From: Verrucomicrobiota bacterium
GTDB lineage: Bacteria; Verrucomicrobiota; Verrucomicrobiia; Verrucomicrobiales; Verrucomicrobiaceae
DNA: 64,000 nucleotides
Assembly: GCA_017301975.1 (NCBI GenBank)
Contig: JAFLEI010000030.1
Coordinates: 1 to 64,000, forward strand
Reading direction: 5' to 3'
Shown: positions 42,283 through 51,032 of the stretch, one piece after another
Layout: each line of letters starts with the position of its first letter
How positions within the stretch are numbered: the first letter of the stretch is position 1
Made by a program: the position numbers and the translations under genes
Notes under the pieces: model-generated
What the model was told of the DNA's origin: nothing
The model's input: only the letters and a program-made list of their open reading frames with translations
Databases searched by the model: none

Positions 42283-43554
42283 ATGAGTGATGCGCAGCCC
42301 AGGATTGTAATCATAGGCGCCGGCCTTGCGGGGCTGGCCTGTGCCCGCGTCCTGGCCGCAGCCGGAAGGCCCTTCACCATTTTGGAGGCCTCGAATGCCG
42401 TGGGTGGCCGGGTGCGCAAAGACGTGGTGGATGGCTTTCTGCTCGACCGCGGGTTCCAGATCTTCCTGCCCGGCTATCCCGAGGCCCGTCGAGTACTGGA
42501 CTATGACGCGCTGGACCTGCGTTCGATCTACCGTGGCGCGGATGTCTTCGTCAAAAATCGTTTCCACCGCATGGCGGACCCTCTGGCGCATCCGCTCGCA
42601 GCACTGAAAAACTTCAATGAAGCCATCGCCACGCTGCGTGACAAATGGACCACGCTGCTGCTGCGCAAAGAAGTATTCGGTCTCCGCGAGCCCCCCGCCG
42701 ACCTCCCTGAAATGGAAACGGAAGATTATCTGCGTGACTTTGGCTTCTCTGAAAACATGATCGACCGTTTCTTCCGCCCGTTCTTTGGCGGGGTGTTCCT
42801 TGAGAAGGATCTGCGCACCAGCGCACGCATGATGCTGTTTTTGTTTGCCATGTTTGACCGGGCGGGCAGCGCAGTGCCGGCACGTGGCATGCAGGCGATT
42901 CCCGATCAGCTCGCGCTTTCTCTTCCCCCGGGAAGCCTGCGGCTCAATGCCCCGGTTGCCGCTGTGCGCGCCGGTGAGGTCACTCTGGGAACCGGCGAAG
43001 TAGTGCATGCGGACCATGTCATCGTGGCTGTGAGCGAAGAGGTGGCGCACCGGCTGCTGCCCGCAGCTGAAAGCCCCCCCCTGCTGCCAAGTCGCTCCAC
43101 CACCTGCATGTATTTTGCCACGGATGATCTGCCACCGGGAGACCCGATTCTGCATCTGGATGGGGATGGACGCGGCCCGGTCAACAGCGTCCTCGCACTC
43201 TCGCGCGTCTCCCCTCATTATGCGCCTCCGGGGCAGCACCTCCTTTCCGCCTCCATCATTGGAGCCCCTTCCAGCACGGAACTGGAACAGGTGGTGCGCG
43301 AGCAGATGTGCAGCTGGTTTGGAGAGCCCACTGTCTCCAAATGGAGGCACCTCCGCACGTATCAAATTCGTCATGCCCAGCCGGAGAGCAGACAACTCCG
43401 GCTCAATGGCAGCCCGCTTGCAAGCATGATCGAGCCCGGTCTCTACCGCTGCGGCGACTGGTGTGAAAATGTCTCCATCAACGGCGCGCTGCTCAGCGGC
43501 CGTCGATGCGGAGCGGCGGTAATGAAAGCGTTGGGAGAACCGAGCCCGGATTAG
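42283..43554 (+). CDS. FAD-dependent amine-oxidase-like protein
   Basis: The 423-aa protein starts with the Rossmann FAD motif VIIGAGLAGLACARVLAAAG, then ILEASNAVGGRVRK. The family is the flavin amine oxidase/protoporphyrinogen oxidase group, and the length matches bacterial NAD(P)/FAD oxidoreductases of this type. The C-terminal GDWCENVSINGALLSGRRCG holds the FAD-phosphate contact. The substrate is unknown. Its 3' end overlaps the convergent lipoprotein gene by 62 bp. Confidence 0.85.
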   Translation: MSDAQPRIVIIGAGLAGLACARVLAAAGRPFTILEASNAVGGRVRKDVVDGFLLDRGFQIFLPGYPEARRVLDYDALDLRSIYRGADVFVKNRFHRMADPLAHPLAALKNFNEAIATLRDKWTTLLLRKEVFGLREPPADLPEMETEDYLRDFGFSENMIDRFFRPFFGGVFLEKDLRTSARMMLFLFAMFDRAGSAVPARGMQAIPDQLALSLPPGSLRLNAPVAAVRAGEVTLGTGEVVHADHVIVAVSEEVAHRLLPAAESPPLLPSRSTTCMYFATDDLPPGDPILHLDGDGRGPVNSVLALSRVSPHYAPPGQHLLSASIIGAPSSTELEQVVREQMCSWFGEPTVSKWRHLRTYQIRHAQPESRQLRLNGSPLASMIEPGLYRCGDWCENVSINGALLSGRRCGAAVMKALGEPSPD

Positions 43555-43966
43555 GCGTGGCAGGCGCCGCCTCCGTGGGCAGCACAAAGGGGCTGATCGT
43601 GGCGGCTGCGTTATTGAGCTTCACCTCCACCTTCGTGATGCCAAACTTGTCGGGCTTTTTCTCCGCAATGGCACGCAGCTCCTGAGCGACGCCCTCGACG
43701 TCGCCCCGGTTTTTGAGGTCGCGGATGGTCACCGTGGTGAAGCCCGGCCCCGCCTGCACCTCGATCTTGCTCGCAGGCACGCCCATGTCCGCGTGAATGA
43801 GTTTTTCCCAGGCACTGGCATGCTGCAGGTCCGGCAGCAGGATGAGCCCTGCTTTGTGAAAGCGTGCATCTTCCTCCGCATTACGCGCAGGCGTGGTGGA
43901 GGCCGGCTTGTGCTGGCAGGCGACGAGACAGGCGAGGACGGCGAGGGGGAAAAATCGGTGGATCAC
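43493..43966 (-). CDS. Lipoprotein of unknown function
   Basis: The 157-aa protein has a lipoprotein signal (PLAVLACLVAC, Cys about residue 17) and a mixed alpha/beta domain with AWEKLIHADMGVPASKI and a Pro-rich C-terminus. It is coupled to the upstream acyltransferase gene by ATGA. No family recognised. It shares 62 bp with the convergent oxidoreductase gene. Confidence 0.7.
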   Translation of the reverse strand: MIHRFFPLAVLACLVACQHKPASTTPARNAEEDARFHKAGLILLPDLQHASAWEKLIHADMGVPASKIEVQAGPGFTTVTIRDLKNRGDVEGVAQELRAIAEKKPDKFGITKVEVKLNNAAATISPFVLPTEAAPATPNPGSVLPTLSLPPLRIDGR

Positions 43967-45177
43967 AGTTTGATGAAGGCCTTCTGTTTATACAGCCACC
44001 AGCAAACCAGCCAAAGCACAAAAAGCACTCCGCAACGCTCGATGACCGGCGTCCAATACGCCGGGAAAGCCGTCTCCGGCAGGTGCTTGTGGAGATTTTC
44101 GGTGATCCATCCCGCGCAAAGACTGTGAAGCAGATAGATCACAAGGCTGTTCGCGCCCACGACCACCAGGGGATAAACCAAACGGCGCATGCCCCGGACC
44201 TCCACAAGCCAGTAAAAGACAGAAAGCAGGATCAGCACCCAGCCGCCGCTCAGAACGGCCCAGGAGGGCGTCCAAATGCGTTTCACCACAGGCAGCACCG
44301 TGTAAGGCTCCAGCTGGGCTCCAACTCCAGGGAGGATCTTGGGGTCAAGCGCTGTCCCCGCCACCACGAGCAGAATGCCGGTGACCAGCAGTGTGGCGAA
44401 TCTGCCGCGCTCTGTTTTTAGGCTGCGCATCAGAAACTCCCCCGTGACCGCACCACCGAGCATGGTGGCGAGCGCCGGGATGAAATTCAGGGTCTGATAG
44501 CCGCCAGTGTTGTACTGAAATGTTTGGGCCTGGGGCAGCAGATTGAGAAACCAGCGGTCAAAGGCAGCCGCTGCATTGGTGTGGATGTCCCAATGCCCGG
44601 CAAAGCCCGGCAGGATCGCATGCTCCGTGCCTTTCATGCCCGCAATGGCGGCGAGATCCTGCGGCGTCGGCAGAGGATGCTCAATGAAAAACCAGGTGTA
44701 GCCCGCCAGAATCAGAATGATCGCGGAGATCATGTACTCCCAGCCCATGCGTGAGAGCAGAAAGAGCATGAAATAGCCGAGCCCGATCTGAGCGAGCACA
44801 TTGGTAAACACAAACACCGTATGCTTGTCTCCCGAACGAGTGGCCAGCATCACTCCCAGGGCCACCAGCAGGATGGAGCGTGAGAGCGCATGCCAGGCCA
44901 TGCCAAAGAACGACTGCCCCAGTTCACGCCTTTTTGTATATGAAAACGGCACCGCCATGCCCACCATGAACATGAAGCTCGGCTGGATCAGATCCCACAA
45001 CGAGCAGCCCTGCCACTCCTGATGCGCGAACTGCGGTTTGATGAACTCCCATATCGATCCCGGATGCGCCGCCGCCATTTGTGCAATGCCAAAGCCCGAG
45101 GAGGCCATCAGCAGCATGATGAACCCACGAAAAGCATCGAGGGACAGGAGACGTTGGTTGGGAGCGGTGGGCGTCAT
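43963..45177 (-). CDS. Multi-pass membrane acyltransferase-like protein (HGSNAT/DUF5009 type)
   Basis: The 404-aa protein has about ten TM segments and the N-terminal pattern LLSLDAFRGFIMLLM, typical of the heparan-alpha-glucosaminide N-acetyltransferase/acyltransferase-3-like family. SRSILLVALGVML and PSFMFMVGMAVPFS are shared elements. It probably acetylates a cell-envelope polysaccharide. The small downstream lipoprotein may assist. Substrate unknown. Confidence 0.8.
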   Translation of the reverse strand: MTPTAPNQRLLSLDAFRGFIMLLMASSGFGIAQMAAAHPGSIWEFIKPQFAHQEWQGCSLWDLIQPSFMFMVGMAVPFSYTKRRELGQSFFGMAWHALSRSILLVALGVMLATRSGDKHTVFVFTNVLAQIGLGYFMLFLLSRMGWEYMISAIILILAGYTWFFIEHPLPTPQDLAAIAGMKGTEHAILPGFAGHWDIHTNAAAAFDRWFLNLLPQAQTFQYNTGGYQTLNFIPALATMLGGAVTGEFLMRSLKTERGRFATLLVTGILLVVAGTALDPKILPGVGAQLEPYTVLPVVKRIWTPSWAVLSGGWVLILLSVFYWLVEVRGMRRLVYPLVVVGANSLVIYLLHSLCAGWITENLHKHLPETAFPAYWTPVIERCGVLFVLWLVCWWLYKQKAFIKL

Positions 45178-45235
45178 GGAGCAACCACAAACGCCGCTCA
45201 CACCGGCCTGCTATCGAAAGCCGTGCAGGTTGTAA

Positions 45236-45682
45236 TCAGGCAGCCTTGAGGACTTCGTGCGTGTGGATGGCAGGATTGACAATGTCACGCACGAACTGCG
45301 CCGGCTCGGCACCTTCACCAAAGACATAAATACGGGTCCGCAGGGTGAGCTTCTTGATCTCAAAACCCGGATTCTGGGTGCTGCGGTAATAATTGAGGAT
45401 CATTTCTTTTTCCAGATCCAGCGCCGCACCTTTCATCCCGTATTCGAGCACAAAGGCCGCCTTTTCAAACGCCGGCTGGCCGCCCACGCGGGCCTCCTGG
45501 CTGATGGGATCGATCAAAACCTTGTCCACAAATGCCTTCAGGGCGGCTTCATCCCCCTCGAATTCGATCTTGTACACACGACCCTCCCGGTATTTCAGCG
45601 GAAGGGGGTGGGGAGCGTACAGCAGCTTGTGACAGTCGCTTTCAGTGTCGAACTTACCGAGGATTTCAAAAATTTGGGTCAC
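45236..45682 (-). CDS. Conserved protein of unknown function
   Basis: The 148-aa product from GTG 45682 has no signal peptide and reads as a soluble alpha/beta protein: KLLYAPHPLPLKYREGRVYKIEF, then FEKAAFVLEYGMKGAALDLEKEM and LRTRIYVFGEGAEPAQFVRD. No family recognised. The open frame continues upstream to 45817, but the extra residues are basic and unlike the rest, and would overlap the divergent FHA gene, so the shorter form is preferred. Start uncertain. Confidence 0.55.
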   Translation of the reverse strand: MTQIFEILGKFDTESDCHKLLYAPHPLPLKYREGRVYKIEFEGDEAALKAFVDKVLIDPISQEARVGGQPAFEKAAFVLEYGMKGAALDLEKEMILNYYRSTQNPGFEIKKLTLRTRIYVFGEGAEPAQFVRDIVNPAIHTHEVLKAA

Positions 45683-45802
45683 GAGGGTGGCGGGGATGGT
45701 TGCCAGCCTTCCTAGCAAGAACGCCCGCCCGCGCAAGCTCGCAGCGACCTGCAGTGAATCCCTCTTGCCTCCACTGCTCCGGCCTGCTAGAACTGCCATG
45801 TT

Positions 45803-46300
45803 ATGCCGCGCATTCAATTCACCACTCCTGACGGTGCCTCTGGCGCCCTCGAACTCGACGCCGAACGCATGTCCGTGGGGCGTGCTGATGACAACCAGCT
45901 CATCATCGCTGACGATTCAGTGTCCAGTCACCACGGTGAATTCATGTTTGACGGCAGCAGCTGGACGTTCACCGACCTCGGTTCCACAAACGGCACCAAA
46001 GTCGGCGGCTCCCGTGTGGACAACGTCAACCTTGCCTCTGGGGCTGCGTTTCAGCTCGGCAATGTGAACTGCGTTTTCCTCGGCGATGGCGAAGAAGAAT
46101 CCTATTCCTCCCAGACATCCACGGTTTCCACCCCATCCAGCGGCTACGGCACCCTCCCCTACAACGGCCGTCTGCGCACAGGCTTTGGCCCAAAGGTGAA
46201 GCAAAAAAATCCTGGCTCGGCCCTTGTCACACTTCTCGGACTTGCCGGCCTCCTGGCCTGCGGTGCCGCTGTTTATTTCGCCAAGCAAATGGGAGCCTGA
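45803..46300 (+). CDS. FHA-domain protein with C-terminal membrane anchor
   Basis: The 165-aa protein has a forkhead-associated domain at about residues 20-90: VGRADDNQLIIADDSVSSHH and DLGSTNGTKV contain the phosphothreonine-binding Gly-Arg, Ser, Ser-His and Asn residues. A Ser/Thr/Gly linker and one TM segment at the C-terminus (ALVTLLGLAGLLACGAAVYFA) follow. It should bind phosphorylated Ser/Thr proteins at the membrane. A kinase partner is not in the window. Confidence 0.88.
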   Translation: MPRIQFTTPDGASGALELDAERMSVGRADDNQLIIADDSVSSHHGEFMFDGSSWTFTDLGSTNGTKVGGSRVDNVNLASGAAFQLGNVNCVFLGDGEEESYSSQTSTVSTPSSGYGTLPYNGRLRTGFGPKVKQKNPGSALVTLLGLAGLLACGAAVYFAKQMGA

Positions 46301-46440
46301 GACTGACCAAAAGCACGCGCTCGCGAACCTGGCTCCCGTAAGGAGCACTCCAGCGGTCCTCCGGCTGCCATGGAAACGCCTGCGCGTCATGAAAACAACC
46401 CTTGCGGCTCCATCATGCCGCCATCCCAAGAAAAGAATCC

Positions 46441-47712
46441 ATGTCCAATACAATCATTGTCGGCGCCCAGTGGGGCGATGAAGGAAAAGGTAAAATCGTC
46501 GATTACCTCACCGAGAACACGGACGTCGTTGTCCGTGCAGCCGGTGGTAACAACGCAGGCCACACCGTCATCAGCAACGGCATCAAATACATCCTCCACC
46601 TCATCCCCTCGGGCATCCTTTGGAAGGACAAGATCTGCGTCATCGGCAATGGCGTGGTCATGGACCCCACCGGCCTGCTCGCAGAAATGGCCAAGCTTCG
46701 TGGCCAGGGTGTGACCATCACCCCCGAAAATCTGCTGATCAGCGAAACGGCCCACCTGGTGATGCCCTACCACCGCGGACTGGACAAGGTGCGCGAAGCC
46801 AAGCGTGGCGACAAGAAAATCGGCACCACCGGTCGCGGCATCGGCCCGGCCTACGCGGACAAAGTGGAGCGTGATGGCCTGCGCACCATCCTGATGACCC
46901 AGCCGGAGATCTTTGAAGAGGAACTCCGTGACCGCCTCGCACGACACAATGCCACCTTTGCGGAACTCGGTGTCGAACTCATCCCCGTCGAAGAAACCGT
47001 CAAGGAGATGCTCGAAGCCGCCAAAACGCTCGCTCCGCACATTACCAACACCACGGTGTATCTGCATGAAGCCATCAAAGCCGGCAAAAGCCTGCTTTTT
47101 GAAGGTGCGCAGGGCACCTATCTGGACATCGACCACGGCACCTACCCCTTCGTCACTTCGTCGAACACCACCTCCGGCGGTGCCTGCACCGGTTCCGGCG
47201 TTCCGCCGCGCATGATCGACAAGGTCGTCGCCGTGGGCAAGGCCTACACCACCCGTGTGGGCAGCGGACCTTTCGTCACCGAAAACGACGCCATTGGCGA
47301 CATGCTGCACAACATGGGCCGCGAATTCGGTGCCACCACCGGCCGCGCCCGCCGCTGCGGCTGGCTGGACTCCGTCCTCGTACGCTACGCCGTCATGGTC
47401 AACGGTGCGGATGAACTCGCCATCACCAACCTCGACGGCTTGGACGGTCTCGACACCATCCAGATCTGCACCGCCTATACCCTGCGTGGCAAGACCATCC
47501 ACTACCCACCGAGCACCGCCGCCGACCTGGCCGCCTGCATCCCTGTTTACGAAACCCACCAGGGCTGGAAGCAGGATCTCAGCGGCATCCGGAAGTTCGC
47601 TGACCTGCCCCCGCTGGCCAAAGCCTACCTCAAGCGCCTCGAAGAACTGACCGGAGCCCGCGTCAGCCTCGTCGGCATCGGTCCAGACCGTGAGCAGACT
47701 CTCGTCGCTTGA
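46441..47712 (+). CDS. purA: Adenylosuccinate synthetase
   Basis: PurA makes adenylosuccinate from IMP, aspartate and GTP, the first committed step to AMP. The 423-aa protein has the phosphate-binding WGDEGKGK (11-18), NAGHTV, and the C-terminal LDGLDTIQICTAY segment. The ATG at 46441 starts with the standard MSNTIIVGAQ; upstream in-frame residues are not conserved. It precedes rpsU by 75 bp. Confidence 0.96.
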   Translation: MSNTIIVGAQWGDEGKGKIVDYLTENTDVVVRAAGGNNAGHTVISNGIKYILHLIPSGILWKDKICVIGNGVVMDPTGLLAEMAKLRGQGVTITPENLLISETAHLVMPYHRGLDKVREAKRGDKKIGTTGRGIGPAYADKVERDGLRTILMTQPEIFEEELRDRLARHNATFAELGVELIPVEETVKEMLEAAKTLAPHITNTTVYLHEAIKAGKSLLFEGAQGTYLDIDHGTYPFVTSSNTTSGGACTGSGVPPRMIDKVVAVGKAYTTRVGSGPFVTENDAIGDMLHNMGREFGATTGRARRCGWLDSVLVRYAVMVNGADELAITNLDGLDGLDTIQICTAYTLRGKTIHYPPSTAADLAACIPVYETHQGWKQDLSGIRKFADLPPLAKAYLKRLEELTGARVSLVGIGPDREQTLVA

Positions 47713-47787
47713 GGTCATATTCCATTTGACGCCCGCTCTCATTCCCCTACTTTCCCTGCCCTTTTCCCAAACCACCCAGACCCGTTT

Positions 47788-48024
47788 ATGACCGAAATTC
47801 AGATCCGCAAAGGCGAGCCCGTTGACCGCGCTCTCAAACGCCTCAAGACCCGCCTCGAAATGGACGGCATCCTCGAAGAAGTCCGCCGCCTGCGCGCGCA
47901 CGAGACTCCGAAAGAACGCACCAAGCGCAAAGCCCGTGCTGCTGCCAAGCGTGGCAAGATCCGCTATCGCTTCACCCTTCCAAAGGCCCCCGGCGCACCC
48001 GAGGCTCCTGTCTCCGCAGCTTAA
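47788..48024 (+). CDS. rpsU: 30S ribosomal protein S21
   Basis: The 78-aa protein has the S21 pattern: IQIRKGEPVDRALKRLKTRLEMDGI, then the basic helix RTKRKARAAAKRGKIRYRF. A Pro/Ala tail is slightly longer than in E. coli (71 aa). It is followed by a strong terminator. Confidence 0.95.
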   Translation: MTEIQIRKGEPVDRALKRLKTRLEMDGILEEVRRLRAHETPKERTKRKARAAAKRGKIRYRFTLPKAPGAPEAPVSAA

Positions 48025-48048
48025 TTCGGCACAGGGAAAAGAACATTT

Positions 48049-48079
48049 AAAAGGGCGGGTTCATCCCCGCCCTTTTTTT
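48049..48079 (+). terminator. Rho-independent terminator after rpsU
   Basis: The stem AAGGGCGGG with CCCGCCCTT (48051-48059 and 48066-48074) has a 6-nt loop and is followed by a run of seven T residues. It lies about 25 bp after the rpsU stop. Confidence 0.95.
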
Positions 48080-48107
48080 GTGCCCGCACCCCTCAGCGAA
48101 TGACCGG

Positions 48108-51032
48108 TTACCGACCCAACCCGGCCAGATACGCGATCAAGTCCCGCAGCTCCTCCCGCCTCATGTTCATGATCAGCCCCTCAGGCATGAGCGAGCCGGC
48201 CTCCTGTTTTTCCTGAATCTGTGCTGCGGTGAAACGACTCACCTGCCCGCCTAAAAGATCGCGCAATTGCAGTTCTCCGCCGGCTTCGCTGACCTTGTAG
48301 CCTTGGAGGCGGCGACCGTCCTTCAGCGCGAGTGTGGTCGCCACGTAGCCCTCTTTGATCTGCCGGTTCGGCCACACCACGGCCTCGATGAGCAGTTCCA
48401 CTGGCACGCCACGCCCCACAGCATCCAGTTCCGGCCCGACGATGCCGCCCTGCCCGCCGATCTTGTGACAGGCGGTGCAGCCTGAGAGCGGCGCATTGAA
48501 AACAGCCTTCCCCTTCTCCGCTACGCCACTGCTCTTCACTTCCGCCGCCAAGGCTGCAACCCAAGCCGCGTCATAGGCTGGCAGGGTGTTCTTCACGCCT
48601 AAAATTTTGCCAAAGGCCGTCGTCAGCACCGCATCACCGCGACCGGCCGCCGTCAGCGTGGTCAGCGCCAGCTTCGCCACTTCGGCGGAACACGGCTGCG
48701 CATCCAGTGCCTTTGCCAGCGCCGCTACCGCAGCCTCGCGCGCCAGCAGTGGGGTCAGCCATGCGCGAAGCGTGTCGGCATCGGTGATGCTTGCAAGCGC
48801 TGCGGCGGCCAGCGTGCCCGCCAGTGCAGGCTTTCTCTCCGTCACCGCCGTGAGAGCCGCGACACGCACGGGCCACGGCTGCTGCGCATCACTCACCAGC
48901 GGTTCGAACGTTTCCATCGGCTCGCCCAAGTGAGCGAGCGCCATCACGGCCGGAGCACGAATGCCCGCGCCTGCTTGCAACAAAGGGCGGATGATCACCA
49001 CCGCACTCCTGAGCTTCCACGCGCCCGCCAGCGCGCATGCCGCTGCTTTTTGCGCTTCCGTGCCTTCCTGCAACAACCCCATGAGCACACCTTCCGCGCC
49101 GTCTGGCATCTTGCCACCGCGTTGCGCGGCAGTCACCGCCAGATCGTCCAGCACGGCCTGATCCTTCACGCCCAGCTTGAGCGCCAGCAGCATGTCCTCC
49201 GGCGATCCTTTGCGCACCAGCGCCGCCACCAGCCCGCGCCGCGTCTCCGAAGGCATCGACTCACCCTTTTCCGCCACCATCGTGCGCACCACGCCCAGCA
49301 GCTCCGCGCTGCCATCCTTCTCCACCAAAAACGCCAGATGCTTCGGCGGCAGCGAATTCAAAATCTCATACGGCGGCTTCTTCCACTGTGGCGCCGTCGC
49401 ATGCACCGCCAGCCACAACGCCCGCTCAATGAAACTGTCCATCGGCTTGTCGAGCACCTTCAGCGCCACCTTGATCGCTTCGGGTGACTGCACTTTCGCT
49501 GCGGCAACGACGGCTTCGAGGCGGACGAGGGGGGATAGGTCCTCCGCTGCTTTCTCAATTTCCCGCAAGTCACTAAGCCCATGGACATGCCTGGCACGTC
49601 CATTTTCTTCCGTCCATCCCCCCTCCTGTCGTTCTGTCAGTTGCATTCGATGCACTTGATAATCCAACCACCTGCTGGGTTGACCTCGCGCTCTAACACC
49701 CTTCATGCCTGGGACTTGATACTCACTTATGTTAAAGCGTGGTATGTTCGTCTGCCCCTTCGCCACCACCCTCCAGATCCGCCCATGCTTCGCATCGCGA
49801 TTCGGATGCCGAAAGCTCGCCTGATAGTGGCCGATGATGGGATCGTACCAATCCGCAACGTACAGCGCACCTTCCGGTCCGAAGCGCACGTCAATCGGTC
49901 GAAAGGCCACATTTTCACTGGTGATGAGAGCCGGCTGTTCAATGGCCTGCATGCCGCTGGGAAACTCCTTGTCCGGCACAAGCTTGTAGCGATACACCGC
50001 ATTTTCAAAGAAGCCGCCGATGATGATTTCCTCCTGCATCGGCTCCGGCCAGTGCGAGTTACCCACGATATCAATGCCACAGAATTTTCGCAGGCCGTCG
50101 GTCTTGATGATCTGGCCGCTGTAGGGCAGTTGGAAGCGCTCCAGCAGGAAGTGCGGGATGCCATGCACCTGCGTGTCTTGGCGCTCGCGGCTCTCATCTG
50201 CGTTTTCGATAAGCGAGGTGCTGACCTCCATCGGCCGCGCCCAGAACATGCCCGCAGCGCCCGCGACCATGATGGGCTGGCCCTCTTTCGTGAAAGCGGT
50301 GCCCCAGGCGTTCAACGGCATGCCGGTCGGGTACGGATTCAGCCGCCCGCTCTTTGGGTAGTAGTGCCAGAAGCCCGCTCCGTGGAGCGTCTTGGTGCCG
50401 AGCGCCGTCGTCACGCGGGAGTAGCAGTGCAGTCCCTGGTGCATCACCAGCGCGCCGTCCGGTGCCCAGATGAAGCTGTTGAGGCACTGATGCGTGTCGC
50501 CCGTGCCAAAGCCGCGCAGCACCACCTCGCGCCGGTCCACGTGGTCATCACCATCGTCGTCGTGCATGAGCCATAATTTTTCACCTTCACCGACATACAC
50601 CGAATGGCCATCCGGCGATTTCACCCCGGCGTCACGCGGCGCGAGTTCCATGCCCATGGGCTGGCTCAAGCCGTCCGCAAAGATCGTGCGCTTGTCCGCA
50701 CGCCCATCGTGATCCGTGTCTTCGAGAATGATGATCTTGTCATCTGAAGCCACGCCTGGCTGCGGCTGCGGGTAATCATTCGTCTGCAGCACCCACAAGC
50801 GCCCGCGCTCATCCCAGCGGATCGCGATGGGATTCGGAATCCCGTCAGCCTCGCTGGCAAACAGGTTCACCTCAAAGCCATCGAGGACTCTGAATGATTT
50901 CAATTCCGCCTCCGGTGAATGGTCTGCGGGAGGCTCGCCGACGGAGATGCCCTTCTTTTTGGCGGGTTGCTGCGCGAATGAAATGGTTATTAAGAACCAA
51001 AAGATGCTGAAGCTCAAGAGTGCTTTTTTCAC
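48108..51032 (-). CDS. PVC-type heme-binding CxxCH dehydrogenase-like protein 1
   Basis: The 974-aa secreted protein starts with a signal peptide (ALLSFSIFWFLITISFAQ). It has a beta-propeller-like half (LEDTDHDGRADKRTIFADGLSQPMG, GALYVADWYDP), a HEAT-like helical half, and a C-terminal cytochrome domain with one heme site CTACH (about residues 851-855) and a Met-containing LIMNMRREELRDLIAYL. These features define PVC-type membrane-bound dehydrogenases; substrates are mostly unknown. GTG 51032 in a GTGA overlap with the upstream SGNH-like gene is the likely start. Residues about 442-505 look foreign: see the finding at 49555-49745. Confidence 0.9.
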   Translation of the reverse strand: MKKALLSFSIFWFLITISFAQQPAKKKGISVGEPPADHSPEAELKSFRVLDGFEVNLFASEADGIPNPIAIRWDERGRLWVLQTNDYPQPQPGVASDDKIIILEDTDHDGRADKRTIFADGLSQPMGMELAPRDAGVKSPDGHSVYVGEGEKLWLMHDDDGDDHVDRREVVLRGFGTGDTHQCLNSFIWAPDGALVMHQGLHCYSRVTTALGTKTLHGAGFWHYYPKSGRLNPYPTGMPLNAWGTAFTKEGQPIMVAGAAGMFWARPMEVSTSLIENADESRERQDTQVHGIPHFLLERFQLPYSGQIIKTDGLRKFCGIDIVGNSHWPEPMQEEIIIGGFFENAVYRYKLVPDKEFPSGMQAIEQPALITSENVAFRPIDVRFGPEGALYVADWYDPIIGHYQASFRHPNRDAKHGRIWRVVAKGQTNIPRFNISEYQVPGMKGVRARGQPSRWLDYQVHRMQLTERQEGGWTEENGRARHVHGLSDLREIEKAAEDLSPLVRLEAVVAAAKVQSPEAIKVALKVLDKPMDSFIERALWLAVHATAPQWKKPPYEILNSLPPKHLAFLVEKDGSAELLGVVRTMVAEKGESMPSETRRGLVAALVRKGSPEDMLLALKLGVKDQAVLDDLAVTAAQRGGKMPDGAEGVLMGLLQEGTEAQKAAACALAGAWKLRSAVVIIRPLLQAGAGIRAPAVMALAHLGEPMETFEPLVSDAQQPWPVRVAALTAVTERKPALAGTLAAAALASITDADTLRAWLTPLLAREAAVAALAKALDAQPCSAEVAKLALTTLTAAGRGDAVLTTAFGKILGVKNTLPAYDAAWVAALAAEVKSSGVAEKGKAVFNAPLSGCTACHKIGGQGGIVGPELDAVGRGVPVELLIEAVVWPNRQIKEGYVATTLALKDGRRLQGYKVSEAGGELQLRDLLGGQVSRFTAAQIQEKQEAGSLMPEGLIMNMRREELRDLIAYLAGLGR

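Noticed and set aside
42013..43587. A 524-codon minus-strand open frame
   Set aside because: It is antisense to the FAD oxidoreductase gene with a clear Rossmann motif.
46387..47901. A 504-codon minus-strand open frame
   Set aside because: It is antisense to purA, which has complete catalytic motifs.
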